The translations under genes and the position numbers were made by a program. 57,687 nucleotides of DNA from Micromonospora cabrerizensis (GTDB taxonomy: Bacteria > Actinomycetota > Actinomycetes > Mycobacteriales > Micromonosporaceae): assembly GCF_022230955.1 (NCBI RefSeq), contig NZ_JAKKFI010000107.1, positions 1 to 57,687 on the forward strand, in the 5' to 3' direction. Below, piece by piece: positions 40,880-49,075 of this stretch (its first letter is position 1; each line of letters begins with the position of its first letter). The notes below the pieces were generated by a model that had not been told where the DNA came from, made no database searches, and saw only the letters and a program-made list of their open reading frames with translations.

Positions 40880-40939
40880 CCGAGCCCCGGCCGCGTCGGT
40901 CTGTCTTGACAGGACCACGCGGCCTCGGCCGGGGGTCGG
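40880..40939. other. 60-bp hairpin inside the riboflavin operon
   Basis: Outer arms CCGAGCCCCGG (40880-40890) and CCGGGGGTCGG (40929-40939) and inner arms GGCCGCGT (40889-40896) and ACGCGGCC (40917-40924) pair around CTGTC-TT-GACAG. It lies between ribM and ribBA, where it could be a partial terminator, an RNA-stability element or a processing site that lowers or uncouples ribBA-ribH expression. Confidence 0.6.
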
Positions 40940-41004
40940 ACTGTGAGCAGTGGCGTCATGAGGCACCATGGGGCTGCACCTGATGATTCGCTCGCTACGC
41001 TCGT

Positions 41005-41688
41005 TCATGCGACGGCCTCCCGGTAGATGGGCGTGCGGGCGAGGGCCGCGGCACGCGAGGTGCGCCACCAGGCGGCGAAGCCCCAGGCGCAGAGGGCGCC
41101 GTAGATCAGGTACATGACCGCCGACGGGTAGAACCCGCCGCGCAGCAGCAGCGGCACGCCGACCGCGTCCACCGCGATCCAGAGCAGCCAGAACTCCACC
41201 CAGCCGCGTGCCATGCCGTAGGTGGCCAGCAGGCTGCCGGTGAGGATCCAGGCGTCGGGCAGCGGACCCCACGAGCCCAGCGCCTTGAGCACCGGGTACG
41301 CGGCGGCGGTGCCGACCACGGCGGCCAGCAGCAGCATCAGCCGCTCCCGCCCGGTGGCCCAGCGCGGGACGACCGCTGCCTGACCGCCGTCGGCGCGGCG
41401 GTTCGACTGCCAGCGCCACCAGCCGTAGACGCTGACGGCGAAGAAGAACACCTGTCGGCCGGCCTGCCCGTACAGGTCGTGCTCCTGCGGGGTGGCGAAC
41501 ACCCCGCCGAGGAAGACGGTGAGCAGCAGCGCGTTGCCGACCATGCCGACCGGCCACGCCCAGACCAGCCGGCGCAGCCCGAGCAGCGCGGAGACCAGCC
41601 CGAACACGTTGCCGACGATCTCCCGGGCCAGCACCGGCGAGCCGCCCACCTGCACCTGGGCGTCCAGCAGCCAGCTCAGCGGGCCCAT
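41005..41688 (-). CDS. ribM: PnuC/RibM-type vitamin transporter
   Basis: A 227-residue membrane protein with about six to seven hydrophobic segments and the PnuC-family aromatic pattern (YGWWRWQSNRR; GWVEFWLLWIAVDAVGVPLLLRGGFYPSAVMYLIYG in pieces). PnuC homologues embedded in actinobacterial rib operons (RibM) import riboflavin or its analogues. Its ATG overlaps the ribE stop codon by one base (TGATG). Control by the FMN riboswitch supports a riboflavin rather than nicotinamide riboside role. Confidence 0.82.
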   Translation of the reverse strand: MGPLSWLLDAQVQVGGSPVLAREIVGNVFGLVSALLGLRRLVWAWPVGMVGNALLLTVFLGGVFATPQEHDLYGQAGRQVFFFAVSVYGWWRWQSNRRADGGQAAVVPRWATGRERLMLLLAAVVGTAAAYPVLKALGSWGPLPDAWILTGSLLATYGMARGWVEFWLLWIAVDAVGVPLLLRGGFYPSAVMYLIYGALCAWGFAAWWRTSRAAALARTPIYREAVA

Positions 41689-42332
41689 CAGGCCACCCCG
41701 CCGGTGATCGGGGCCACCCCGGTGCCGTCGGTGCCGGTGAGCCGGTCGCCGAGCAGCCGCTCGACGTACTTGGCCAGCACGTCGACCTCCAGGTTGACCG
41801 GGTCGCCGACACTCTTCGCGCCGAGCGTGGTCAGCTTGAGCGTGGTCGGGATCAGCCCGACGGCGAACTCGTCCGCGCCCACCTCGGCCACGGTCAGCGA
41901 GACACCGTCGATGGTGATCGAGCCCTTCTCCACCACGTACCGGGACAGGGCGGCGGGCAGCCGGAACCGGACCGTCTCCCACTGCTCGGCCGGCTCCCGG
42001 GAGAGCACCGCGCCGACGCCGTCCACGTGGCCCTGCACCAGGTGCCCGCCGAGCCGGCTGCCGAGTGCGGCCGCCCGCTCCAGGTTGACCGGGTCACCGA
42101 CGCTCAGGGCGCCCAGCGCGGAGCGGCGCAGCGTCTCCCCCATCACGTCGGCGGTGAAGACCCCGTCGGCCACCTCCACCACGGTCAGGCACACGCCGTT
42201 GACCGCGATGGAGTCGCCGTGCCGGGCGTCGGAGGTGACCAGCGGACCGCGTACGCCGATCAACGCCGAATCGCCCGCCGTCGGCGTGACCCGGACGATC
42301 TCGCCCAACTCCTCGATAATGCCGGTGAACAT
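41688..42332 (-). CDS. ribE: riboflavin synthase alpha chain
   Basis: It dismutates two lumazines to riboflavin. The 214-residue protein is an internal duplication of lumazine-binding domains: MFTGIIEELGEI with DSIAVNGVCLTVVEV in the first half, and GHVDGVGAV with SITIDGVSLTVAEV in the second. It starts 1 bp after the ribD stop. Confidence 0.96.
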   Translation of the reverse strand: MFTGIIEELGEIVRVTPTAGDSALIGVRGPLVTSDARHGDSIAVNGVCLTVVEVADGVFTADVMGETLRRSALGALSVGDPVNLERAAALGSRLGGHLVQGHVDGVGAVLSREPAEQWETVRFRLPAALSRYVVEKGSITIDGVSLTVAEVGADEFAVGLIPTTLKLTTLGAKSVGDPVNLEVDVLAKYVERLLGDRLTGTDGTGVAPITGGVA

Positions 42333-42333
42333 C

Positions 42334-43395
42334 TCAGCCCTCCCTTTTGCGGGGCAAAGCGGTGATCCGGAGATCCGGACCGATCTGCGTAACGTCGACG
42401 AACTCCAGATCGATGGCCTCAGCGATGGTGCTCACTCCGGCGTCGATCAGGGCGGTCGGGCCGGCGCCGAGCAACCGGGGCGCGACGTACCCGACGATCT
42501 TGTCGACGAGGCCGGCCCGCAGGAACGCGCCGGCCAGCCGGGGGCCGCCCTCCAGCAGCACCGCGCGGACCCCGCGCTGGTGCAGCGCCGCGAGCAGCGC
42601 CGTCAGGTCGACCCGGCCGTCCGGGTCGGCGCCCACCTCGTCGGCGGTCGCGATCCACGTCCGCGCGGCGCCGTCGCGGACCCGGGCGTCAGCGGGGGTA
42701 CGACCCGAGCTGTCCACCACCACACGCAGCGGCTGCCGGATGGCCAGGCTGCCGTCGCGCAGGTTGCGAGCGGTCAACCGGGGGTCGTCGGCGAGCACGG
42801 TGCCCACCCCGGCCAGCACCGCGTCGACAGTGCCACGCAGCGCGTGCACGTCGATCCGGGCCGCCTCCGAGGTGATCCACATGCTGGTGCCGTCCAGCGC
42901 GGCCGAGCGCCCGTCGACGGTGGCGGCGTACTTCCAGATGACGTACGGCCAGCCCCGGCGCATCGAGGTCAGCCAGGCGACGTTGCCGGCCTCGGCCTCC
43001 TCCCCGCGTACCCCCAGGTCGACACGGACCCCGGCGGCGCGCAGGGTGGCGGCGCCGCCGGACGCGACCGGGTTGGGGTCGGGCACGGCGATGACCACGC
43101 GGGCGACCCCGGCCTGGACGAGCGCGGAACTGCAGGGGCCGGTGCGACCGGTGTGGTCGCACGGTTCCAGAGTGACGACTGCGGTGCCGCCCTTGGCGCG
43201 CTGCCCGGCCTGCGCCAGGGCGACGATCTCGGCGTGCGGCCCGCCGGCGTACGCGTGGAAGCCCTCGCCCACGACCTGGCCGTCCTCGTCGAGCAGCACG
43301 CAACCGACCACCGGGTTGGGGCTGGTCGTGCCGAGCCCGCGCGCCGCCAACTCGATCGCACGCCGCATCGCCTCATCGACGGAGACGCTGGCCAT
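42334..43395 (-). CDS. ribD: bifunctional riboflavin deaminase/reductase
   Basis: A 353-residue fusion. The N-terminal deaminase (about 1-145) has the zinc site HAEIVAL and EPCDHTGRTGPC. The C-terminal reductase (about 150-350) has VIWKYAATVDGRSAALDGTS in part and LLEGGPRLAGAFLRAGLVD. It is the first gene behind the FMN riboswitch, 172 bp downstream of it. Confidence 0.95.
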   Translation of the reverse strand: MASVSVDEAMRRAIELAARGLGTTSPNPVVGCVLLDEDGQVVGEGFHAYAGGPHAEIVALAQAGQRAKGGTAVVTLEPCDHTGRTGPCSSALVQAGVARVVIAVPDPNPVASGGAATLRAAGVRVDLGVRGEEAEAGNVAWLTSMRRGWPYVIWKYAATVDGRSAALDGTSMWITSEAARIDVHALRGTVDAVLAGVGTVLADDPRLTARNLRDGSLAIRQPLRVVVDSSGRTPADARVRDGAARTWIATADEVGADPDGRVDLTALLAALHQRGVRAVLLEGGPRLAGAFLRAGLVDKIVGYVAPRLLGAGPTALIDAGVSTIAEAIDLEFVDVTQIGPDLRITALPRKREG

Positions 43396-43567
43396 CGCGC
43401 TGCCCCTGCCCTCTCACTCGCCGTCCGCGCGCGGCGGTCAGGGAGGCTGCGGCCATGGGGCCGCGGGCAGGCGGAGGCGGAGTCCGGGAACGGCACAGCC
43501 GCCCCGGGGGGGCTCGGCACGGCACGCTGAAGCCAGCGGCCGGCTCGGACCCGTCCGTCCCGCGCGC

Positions 43568-43725
43568 TGTCTCCCATCCGGACTGTCTGGGCGCGGACGA
43601 ACCGCCCCCAACCGTCGGCCCCGGATTTTCACCAGGTCCACCGGGCGGCCGAAGCCGTCCGGGTCGCGGGCTGACCACGGTTGGACCGTGGATCACCGCC
43701 GGTTCGGAATTTCACCGAGTCCCGC
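43568..43725 (-). ncRNA. FMN riboswitch (RFN element)
   Basis: On the minus strand the conserved RFN blocks occur in order: GGGACTCGGTGAAATTCC, GAACCGGCGGT, then GGTGAAAATCCGG, CGACGG and finally AGTCCGGATGGGAGA. This is the full aptamer upstream of ribD. The 170 bp between aptamer and ribD contain several GC-rich hairpins that could be the expression platform. FMN binding should lower expression of ribD-ribE-ribM and, in part, ribBA-ribH. Confidence 0.95.
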
Positions 43726-43813
43726 CAGCGCGTGGTGGGTTATACCGGCAGTCTTACACGCCGATGCGGGTGCGCCGCCACCTAGGCGAGGTACTTCACA
43801 GCGGTATCACGCG

Positions 43814-44770
43814 TCAGGTGACGCCGCGACGCCGGTCCACGGCCACGTACGAGCCCGGCTGGCTCTTGGCGACCGTCTTCATCTCCGAGGCCACCGCGAT
43901 GGCTTCGAGGGGGTCGGTGAACCGCTTGCCGGCGTCGGAGAGGGACACCCCGATGGAGAGCGTGACCAGGGCGGCGCGCCGGATGTTGCCGCGCCGGTCC
44001 TTCAGCTCGACGAAGCCGCGCTCCCGGTCGGTCGCGTCGTAGAGCGTGTCGGCCGACTTCTCGAAGTCGACCACCGCCCGCGACGTCAGCGAGCGGACCT
44101 GGTCCGGGGCGCAGACGATCACGAAGTCGTCGCCGCCGACGTGACCGAGGAAGGCCGGTGGCAGCCCCACCGCCACCACCGCCCGGTGCAGGCTGCGGGC
44201 CAGCGCGGAGATGAAGTCGTCACCGCGGACGAAGCCGTACCGGTCGTTGACGCTCTTGAACCGGTCGATGTCGATGTAGCCGACCGCGTAGTCGACACCG
44301 TTGCGGACCCGGTCGCTGATCTCCCGACGGATCCGGCTGTTGCCGGGCAGCCCGGTCAGCGGGGAAACCTCGCGGAACTCCTTGTTGCGGCGCAGCGTGG
44401 ACGAGACCCGGGCCACCAGCTCGGCGGTGTCGAACGGCTTGACCAGGTAGTCGTCGGCGCCGGCACTGAGCCCGTGCACCTTGTCGACGGTCATGCCCTT
44501 GGCCGTCAACATGATCACCGGAATGGCGGAGGTCATCGGGTCGGCGCGCAGCCGCCGCGTCAGCTCCAGCCCGTCGATCCGGGGCATCATCAGGTCGATC
44601 ACCGCCAGGTCGGGACGCTGGCGTTCGATGACCTCGAGGGCCTCCTGGCCGTCGCTGGCGTGGATCACCTCGAAGCCGTGCAGCCGCAGGTTGAACTCGA
44701 CGAAACGGGCGATGTCCTCGTCGTCGTCGACGACGAGGATGATGTCCTTGCGGTCGTCGTCGGGGTCCAC
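43814..44770 (-). CDS. response regulator with GGDEF-type output domain
   Basis: A 318-residue protein: receiver domain at about 8-125 with the acidic cluster DDDED, phosphoacceptor Asp59 in VIDLMMP and Lys111 in YLVKPFD; GGDEF domain at about 135-315 with GYIDIDRFKSVND. The active-site loop reads GGDDF (212-216) instead of GG(D/E)EF, a conservative variant that may still allow diguanylate cyclase activity or only binding. No histidine kinase gene is adjacent. GTG at 44770 lies 1 bp after the rpe stop, so the two are co-transcribed. Confidence 0.88.
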   Translation of the reverse strand: MDPDDDRKDIILVVDDDEDIARFVEFNLRLHGFEVIHASDGQEALEVIERQRPDLAVIDLMMPRIDGLELTRRLRADPMTSAIPVIMLTAKGMTVDKVHGLSAGADDYLVKPFDTAELVARVSSTLRRNKEFREVSPLTGLPGNSRIRREISDRVRNGVDYAVGYIDIDRFKSVNDRYGFVRGDDFISALARSLHRAVVAVGLPPAFLGHVGGDDFVIVCAPDQVRSLTSRAVVDFEKSADTLYDATDRERGFVELKDRRGNIRRAALVTLSIGVSLSDAGKRFTDPLEAIAVASEMKTVAKSQPGSYVAVDRRRGVT

Positions 44771-44771
44771 G

Positions 44772-45452
44772 TCAGGCGCTCGGAGCCGCGCGTTCCGCCA
44801 GTGCCCGCAGGTGCCGTACGGCCTCCGCCGGGTCGGCGGCGCCGTAGACGGCGGTGCCGGCCACGAACGCGTCGGCGCCCGCGGCGGCGGCCTGCTCGAT
44901 GGTGTCGGCGGCGATCCCGCCGTCCACCTCGATGCGCAGCTCCAGGTGCCCGGCCGAGATGTGCCGGCGGGCGGTACGCACCTTGTCCAGCAGTTGCGGG
45001 ATGAACCGCTGCCCGCCGAAGCCGGCCTTGATCGTCATGATCAGCAGGGTGTCGAAGCTGGGCAGCAGGTCGAGGTACGGCTCGATCGGGGTGTCCCGGT
45101 CGATGGCCAGGCCAGCCTTCGCGCCGGCCGAGCGCAGGTCCTTGGCCAGCGCCACCGGGTCGTCGGACGCCTCGGCGTGGAAGGTGACGTTGTACGCCCC
45201 GGCGTCGGCGTAACCGGGGGCCCAGCGGCGTGGGTCCTCGATCATCAGGTGCACGTCGAACGGCATCGCGGTGACAGCCCGCAGGCTCTGCACGACGGGC
45301 AGCCCGATGGTCAGGTTGGGCACGAAATGGTTGTCCATCACATCGACGTGCAACCAGTCCGCGGCGTCCTCGACGGCACGGACTTCTTCGGCGAGGCGGG
45401 CGAAATCGGCGGCCAAAATGCTCGGCGCGACGATCGGCGGCGGTACGGTCAC
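44772..45452 (-). CDS. rpe: ribulose-phosphate 3-epimerase
   Basis: A 226-residue TIM-barrel enzyme of the pentose phosphate pathway: PSILAADFARLAEEV at the start, WLHVDVMDNHFVPNLTIGLPVV with metal-binding His/Asp, and MTIKAGFGGQRFIPQLLDKV. GTG at 45452. A TACACT -10 at 45464-45459 sits six bases before the start codon, which suggests a leaderless mRNA. Confidence 0.96.
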   Translation of the reverse strand: MTVPPPIVAPSILAADFARLAEEVRAVEDAADWLHVDVMDNHFVPNLTIGLPVVQSLRAVTAMPFDVHLMIEDPRRWAPGYADAGAYNVTFHAEASDDPVALAKDLRSAGAKAGLAIDRDTPIEPYLDLLPSFDTLLIMTIKAGFGGQRFIPQLLDKVRTARRHISAGHLELRIEVDGGIAADTIEQAAAAGADAFVAGTAVYGAADPAEAVRHLRALAERAAPSA

Positions 45453-45523
45453 GTGGCCAGTGTACGAACGTCGCGGCCCGCAACCCGCATCGCGCCACCT
45501 TCGGGGACGCGCTGTTACCCCGC

Positions 45524-45551
45524 AGTGACCAGTGGTGCAGAATTGGTCACT
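45524..45551. promoter_or_regulatory. inverted repeat AGTGACCA/TGGTCACT
   Basis: AGTGACCA (45524-45531) and TGGTCACT (45544-45551) are perfect 8-base arms with a 12-base centre, between the divergent rpe and lipoprotein genes. It may be an operator or a hairpin; no regulator can be assigned. Confidence 0.35.
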
Positions 45552-45635
45552 CCGGACCGCCGTTTCCGGACGAACAGACGTCAGTGGCTGGCCGATCGAC
45601 GGAAAGGCGACGACACTCCAACCGGGACTGTGCCG

Positions 45636-45641
45636 TAGGCT
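45636..45641 (+). promoter_or_regulatory. -10 element of the first septum-formation lipoprotein gene
   Basis: TAGGCT within TGCCGTAGGCTGC lies 71 bp before the ATG at 45707. The same context, TGCCGTATGCTGC, lies 71 bp before the second copy of the gene, so the promoter seems to have been duplicated with the gene. Confidence 0.5.
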
Positions 45642-45706
45642 GCACGCCCGCCGGGGTCTCGCCGCGGGGCGCGGTGACCGGCCGCCAGCACCCGGAAGGG
45701 CGGACG

Positions 45707-46597
45707 ATGCGACGGTGGCTTCCAGCGCTGGCGCTGGCCGGCGTCACCACGATGCTGCTGGCCGGCTGCGCGCCGGCGCGAGGCGCGGACGGTGACCTCA
45801 CCGACGACTGGCCGGTGCTGCGGGCCCCGAAGCCGTTCGCTCCCGCCGCCGACACCTGCCTGCCCCGGATCATCCCGGTCGTGCAGGCCAGCACGTACGA
45901 GACGGTGGACTGCGCGCGCAACCACCTGGCCGAGACCATCCACGTCGGCACGTTCGTCGGGCCCGACGCGCTGACCGAGACCCGGCCCGAACCCGGTTCG
46001 ACGGCGCTGCGCACCGCCCGCGCCGAGTGCGACCAGCGGGCCCGGGAGGTGCTCGGCGGCGACTGGCACACCGCCCGGCTGGCGCTGTCGCTGGCGTTGC
46101 CGTCCGCACCCGCCTGGTCCGGCGGCGCGCGCTGGTTCCGCTGCGACCTCAGCGAGACCGGCAGCATCGACAACACCCGCCCGGTCAACCGCACCGGCAG
46201 CCTGCGCGGGGCGTTGATCGGCGACAACCCACTGACGCACGGCTGCTTCGACCCGAAGCTGATCGGCGACAACCTCAACTACATGGCGCCGGTGCTCTGC
46301 ACCGAACCGCACCGCGCCGAGTTCGTGGGCGTCTACGAGGAACGGGACATGAGCTGGGCCGAGTTCAGCAGGTCCGCCGCGCAGGCGCACCAACGCTGCA
46401 TGCAGTTGATCGCCGAGTTCGCGTCCGTGCCGAACAACAGCGACCTGCCGTACCGGGCCGGGTCCATCTACTACCCACCGTCGCAACGCGAGTGGGAGGA
46501 GGGCGACCGGGGCGTGCGGTGTTTCCTGTGGAGCGACGACCGCAAACTCACCCGCTCGATGCGCGGTGCCGGTCCGGAGGGACTACCGGCGATCTGA
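45707..46597 (+). CDS. septum-formation family lipoprotein, copy 1
   Basis: A 296-residue secreted lipoprotein with lipobox LAGC at about residue 21 (MRRWLPALALAGVTTMLLAGC in pieces). It contains two related segments of the septum-formation (Septum_form) type, each with a CxxxH-like ending: VDCARNHLAETIHVG and VLCTEPHRAEFVGVY. Cysteines are conserved with the next gene. ATG at 45707 has GGAAGGG eight bases upstream. Role at the cell envelope is likely; details are unknown. Confidence 0.75.
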   Translation: MRRWLPALALAGVTTMLLAGCAPARGADGDLTDDWPVLRAPKPFAPAADTCLPRIIPVVQASTYETVDCARNHLAETIHVGTFVGPDALTETRPEPGSTALRTARAECDQRAREVLGGDWHTARLALSLALPSAPAWSGGARWFRCDLSETGSIDNTRPVNRTGSLRGALIGDNPLTHGCFDPKLIGDNLNYMAPVLCTEPHRAEFVGVYEERDMSWAEFSRSAAQAHQRCMQLIAEFASVPNNSDLPYRAGSIYYPPSQREWEEGDRGVRCFLWSDDRKLTRSMRGAGPEGLPAI

Positions 46598-46609
46598 ACA
46601 ACGGTGCCG

Positions 46610-46615
46610 TATGCT
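46610..46615 (+). promoter_or_regulatory. -10 element of the second septum-formation lipoprotein gene
   Basis: TATGCT in TGCCGTATGCTGC, 71 bp before the ATG at 46681, just after the stop of the first copy. It mirrors the element before the first copy. Confidence 0.5.
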
Positions 46616-46680
46616 GCTGCGCCGTGGCGCTACCGACCGGCGAGGTCCGGCCGGAGGCCACCAGCGGCGGGAGGTCGGGG

Positions 46681-47571
46681 ATGCGACGGTGGTTGGCGGC
46701 GTTCGCCGGGGGTGCGGCCCTGGCCCTGGCACTGGCCGGGTGTGGCGCACCCGCCGGGGTCGACCGTGATCTCATCGACGACTGGCCGGCACCCGTCGCG
46801 GCACAGCAGTTCGTTCCCGCCGCCGACGTCTGCCACCACTCCTCCCAGCAGGTTGGCTTCCTGAGCGGTTACAACCCGATGCCGTGCACCGAGGCCCACC
46901 GGGTGGAGACCATCCACGTCGGCACGCTCACCGGCCCGGGCGCCGAGCGCGACGCACCGCCGCAGGCCGGCTCGGTGGGTATGCGGGCCGCGCAGAGCGC
47001 CTGCGACACCGAGGTCAACAAGGCGCTGGGCGCCGACTGGCGGTCCGGGCGAGTCGGCGTGGCCGTCGTGCTGCCCTCGCCACAGGCGTGGTCGGGCGGG
47101 GCCCGGTGGTACCGCTGCGACGTCACCGAGATCGCCAGCATCGACGACACCGCTGTCGACCTGCGCACCGGCAGCCTCCGGGGCGCACTGACCGGAGCGG
47201 CGCCCCTGGCGTACCGCTGCTTCAACCCGAAGGTGGTCAAGGACGACATCGACGAGATGGTGCCGGTCTCCTGCACCGCCACGCACCACGCCGAGTTCGT
47301 CGGGGTCTGGCAGGCGCCGGACATCACCTACGCCGAGTTCTCCCGCACCGTCAAGCGCACCCACCGCGCCTGCCAGTCGATGATCGCCAAGTACGCGAAG
47401 GTACCGGACAACTCCCAGCTCGACTTCCGCGCCGGGACGATCTACTACCAGCCGTACGAGGAGGAGTGGAAGAACGGCAACCGTGGCGTGCAGTGCTTCC
47501 TCTGGATCTCCGACCGCAAGCTGACCCGCTCGATGAAGAACGCCGGCAACAAGGGCCTCCCGGTCACCTGA
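46681..47571 (+). CDS. septum-formation family lipoprotein, copy 2
   Basis: A 296-residue paralogue of the preceding gene with the same length, the same start (MRRWL), lipobox LAGC, and the same paired motifs (MPCTEAHRVETIHVG; VSCTATHHAEFVGVW), ending DRKLTRSMKNAGNKGLP. The pair arose by tandem duplication and has since diverged substantially in sequence while keeping its architecture. A perfect hairpin terminator follows. Confidence 0.75.
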   Translation: MRRWLAAFAGGAALALALAGCGAPAGVDRDLIDDWPAPVAAQQFVPAADVCHHSSQQVGFLSGYNPMPCTEAHRVETIHVGTLTGPGAERDAPPQAGSVGMRAAQSACDTEVNKALGADWRSGRVGVAVVLPSPQAWSGGARWYRCDVTEIASIDDTAVDLRTGSLRGALTGAAPLAYRCFNPKVVKDDIDEMVPVSCTATHHAEFVGVWQAPDITYAEFSRTVKRTHRACQSMIAKYAKVPDNSQLDFRAGTIYYQPYEEEWKNGNRGVQCFLWISDRKLTRSMKNAGNKGLPVT

Positions 47572-47580
47572 GCGTCCCCG

Positions 47581-47620
47581 AGCGCGAAGAAAGGGCCCCT
47601 CGGGGCCCTTTCTTCGCGCT
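47581..47620. terminator. strong bidirectional terminator
   Basis: AGCGCGAAGAAAGGGCCCC (47581-47599) and its exact 19-base complement (47602-47620) are separated by two bases. The outer part of the stem is A/T-containing, so either strand has a T-rich 3' arm. It separates the lipoprotein pair from the convergent rsmB. Confidence 0.93.
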
Positions 47621-47638
47621 CAGCGGTGTCGGTGCGAC

Positions 47639-49075
47639 TCAGCCTCGGCGCAGGACGGCGAGGAACATCGCGTCGGTGCCGTGGCGGTGCGGCCAGAGCT
47701 GCACGGTCGGCCCGTCACCCAGACCCGGCATACCGGCCGGCAGCAACGGCCGGGCGTCCACGAAGTCCACCGCGACGCCGCTACGGCGGGCCGCCTCGGT
47801 CACCGTCACGTGCGTCTCGACCGTGTGCGGCGAGCAGGTGACGTAGGCGACCAGACCACCGGGGCGGACCGCCCGCAGGGCCGCGCCGAGCAACTCCCGT
47901 TGCAGCCGGGTCAGCGGCGGCAGGTCCGACGGCTGACGACGCCAGCGCGACTCCGGGCGGCGGCGCAACGACCCCAACCCGGTGCACGGGGCGTCCACCA
48001 GCACCCGGTCGAAGTGCTGCTCGGGCAGCTTCGGGTCGCCACCGACCTCACGGCCGTCCATGGTCAGCACGGCCACCGGCAGGTCCCGGGTCGCCAGGGA
48101 GACCAGCCGGGCGCGGTGCTCGGCCACCTCCACCGCGGTCACCCGGGCACCACGCTGCGCGGCCAGCGCGCCGAGCAGCCCGGCCTTGCCGCCCGGGCCG
48201 GCGCACAGGTCCAGCCAGCGCCCGTCCGGGCCGTCCAGTGGCGCGTCGGCGAGCGCGGCGGCCACCAGCTGGGAGCCCTCGTCCTGGACGTGGGCACGGC
48301 CGTCGACCACCGCCGGGATGTCGCCCGGCGCGCCGCCGGGCAGATAGACGGCGTACGGCGAGAAGGCACCCGGTGCCCCGCCGACCTGGTCGGCCAGCTC
48401 GACCGGGTCGATCAGCCCCGGCCGCGCGCACAGGTGCACCGGCGGGCGCTCATTGTCCTCGATCAGGAGGCGCTCGGTCTCGCCCAGATCGCCGTCGAGC
48501 GCCTCGGAGAACGCCCGCACGATCCACTGCGGATGGCTGTACGCCAGTGCGAGGTGCCCGACCGGGTCGGTCTCCATCGGTGGGGCGAGCTTCGCCACCC
48601 AGGCGTCCGAGTCACGGGTGGACACCTCGCGCAGCACCGCGTTGGCGAAGCCGGTGGCGCCCGGCGCGACCGAGCGGACCAGGTCCACGGTCGACGAGAC
48701 GGCGGCGTGCGCCGGCACCCGGGTGTGCAGGAGCTGGTACGCCCCGAGCCGCAGCGCGTCGCGGACCGGCGGGTCGATCCGGGCCACGTCCCGGCCGGCC
48801 GCGTCGGTCAGGATCGCGTCCAGCGTGCCCAGGTGGCGCAGGGTGCCGTAGGTCAGTTCGGTGGCGAAGGCCGCGTCCCGGCCGAACAGCCCCTCCTCCC
48901 GCAGGATGATGGGCAGCACCAGGTTGGCGAACGCGTCGTCGCGGTGCACCGCGGCAACGGCCTCGTACGCCGCTCGGCGCGGTCGGTCCAGAGGTGGCCG
49001 GACCGGCCGGCGGTCTCCGCCACGACCCGCGGGCGGGCCGGAGCGGGTGGGGCGGGTGCCCTCAGGGGCTGTCAC
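47639..49075 (-). CDS. rsmB: 16S rRNA (cytosine-C5) methyltransferase, RsmB family
   Basis: A 478-residue protein: N-terminal NusB-like RNA-binding domain (about 30-170) and a Rossmann methyltransferase domain with SAM loop LDLCAGPGGKAG. The two family cysteines are in DAPCTGLGSLRRRPESRW and YVTCSPHTVETH. It methylates a 16S cytosine (C967 in E. coli). The start is GTG at 49075, overlapping the fmt stop (GTGA); the longer frame is spurious. Confidence 0.94.
   Translation of the reverse strand: MTAPEGTRPTRSGPPAGRGGDRRPVRPPLDRPRRAAYEAVAAVHRDDAFANLVLPIILREEGLFGRDAAFATELTYGTLRHLGTLDAILTDAAGRDVARIDPPVRDALRLGAYQLLHTRVPAHAAVSSTVDLVRSVAPGATGFANAVLREVSTRDSDAWVAKLAPPMETDPVGHLALAYSHPQWIVRAFSEALDGDLGETERLLIEDNERPPVHLCARPGLIDPVELADQVGGAPGAFSPYAVYLPGGAPGDIPAVVDGRAHVQDEGSQLVAAALADAPLDGPDGRWLDLCAGPGGKAGLLGALAAQRGARVTAVEVAEHRARLVSLATRDLPVAVLTMDGREVGGDPKLPEQHFDRVLVDAPCTGLGSLRRRPESRWRRQPSDLPPLTRLQRELLGAALRAVRPGGLVAYVTCSPHTVETHVTVTEAARRSGVAVDFVDARPLLPAGMPGLGDGPTVQLWPHRHGTDAMFLAVLRRG

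Noticed and set aside
40982..41008. Short GATTCGCTCGCTACGCTCG motif near the ribM 3' end as an attachment site or repeat
   Set aside because: It has only one copy in the window and no integrase is nearby; it may be a dispersed genomic repeat but cannot be shown from this sequence.
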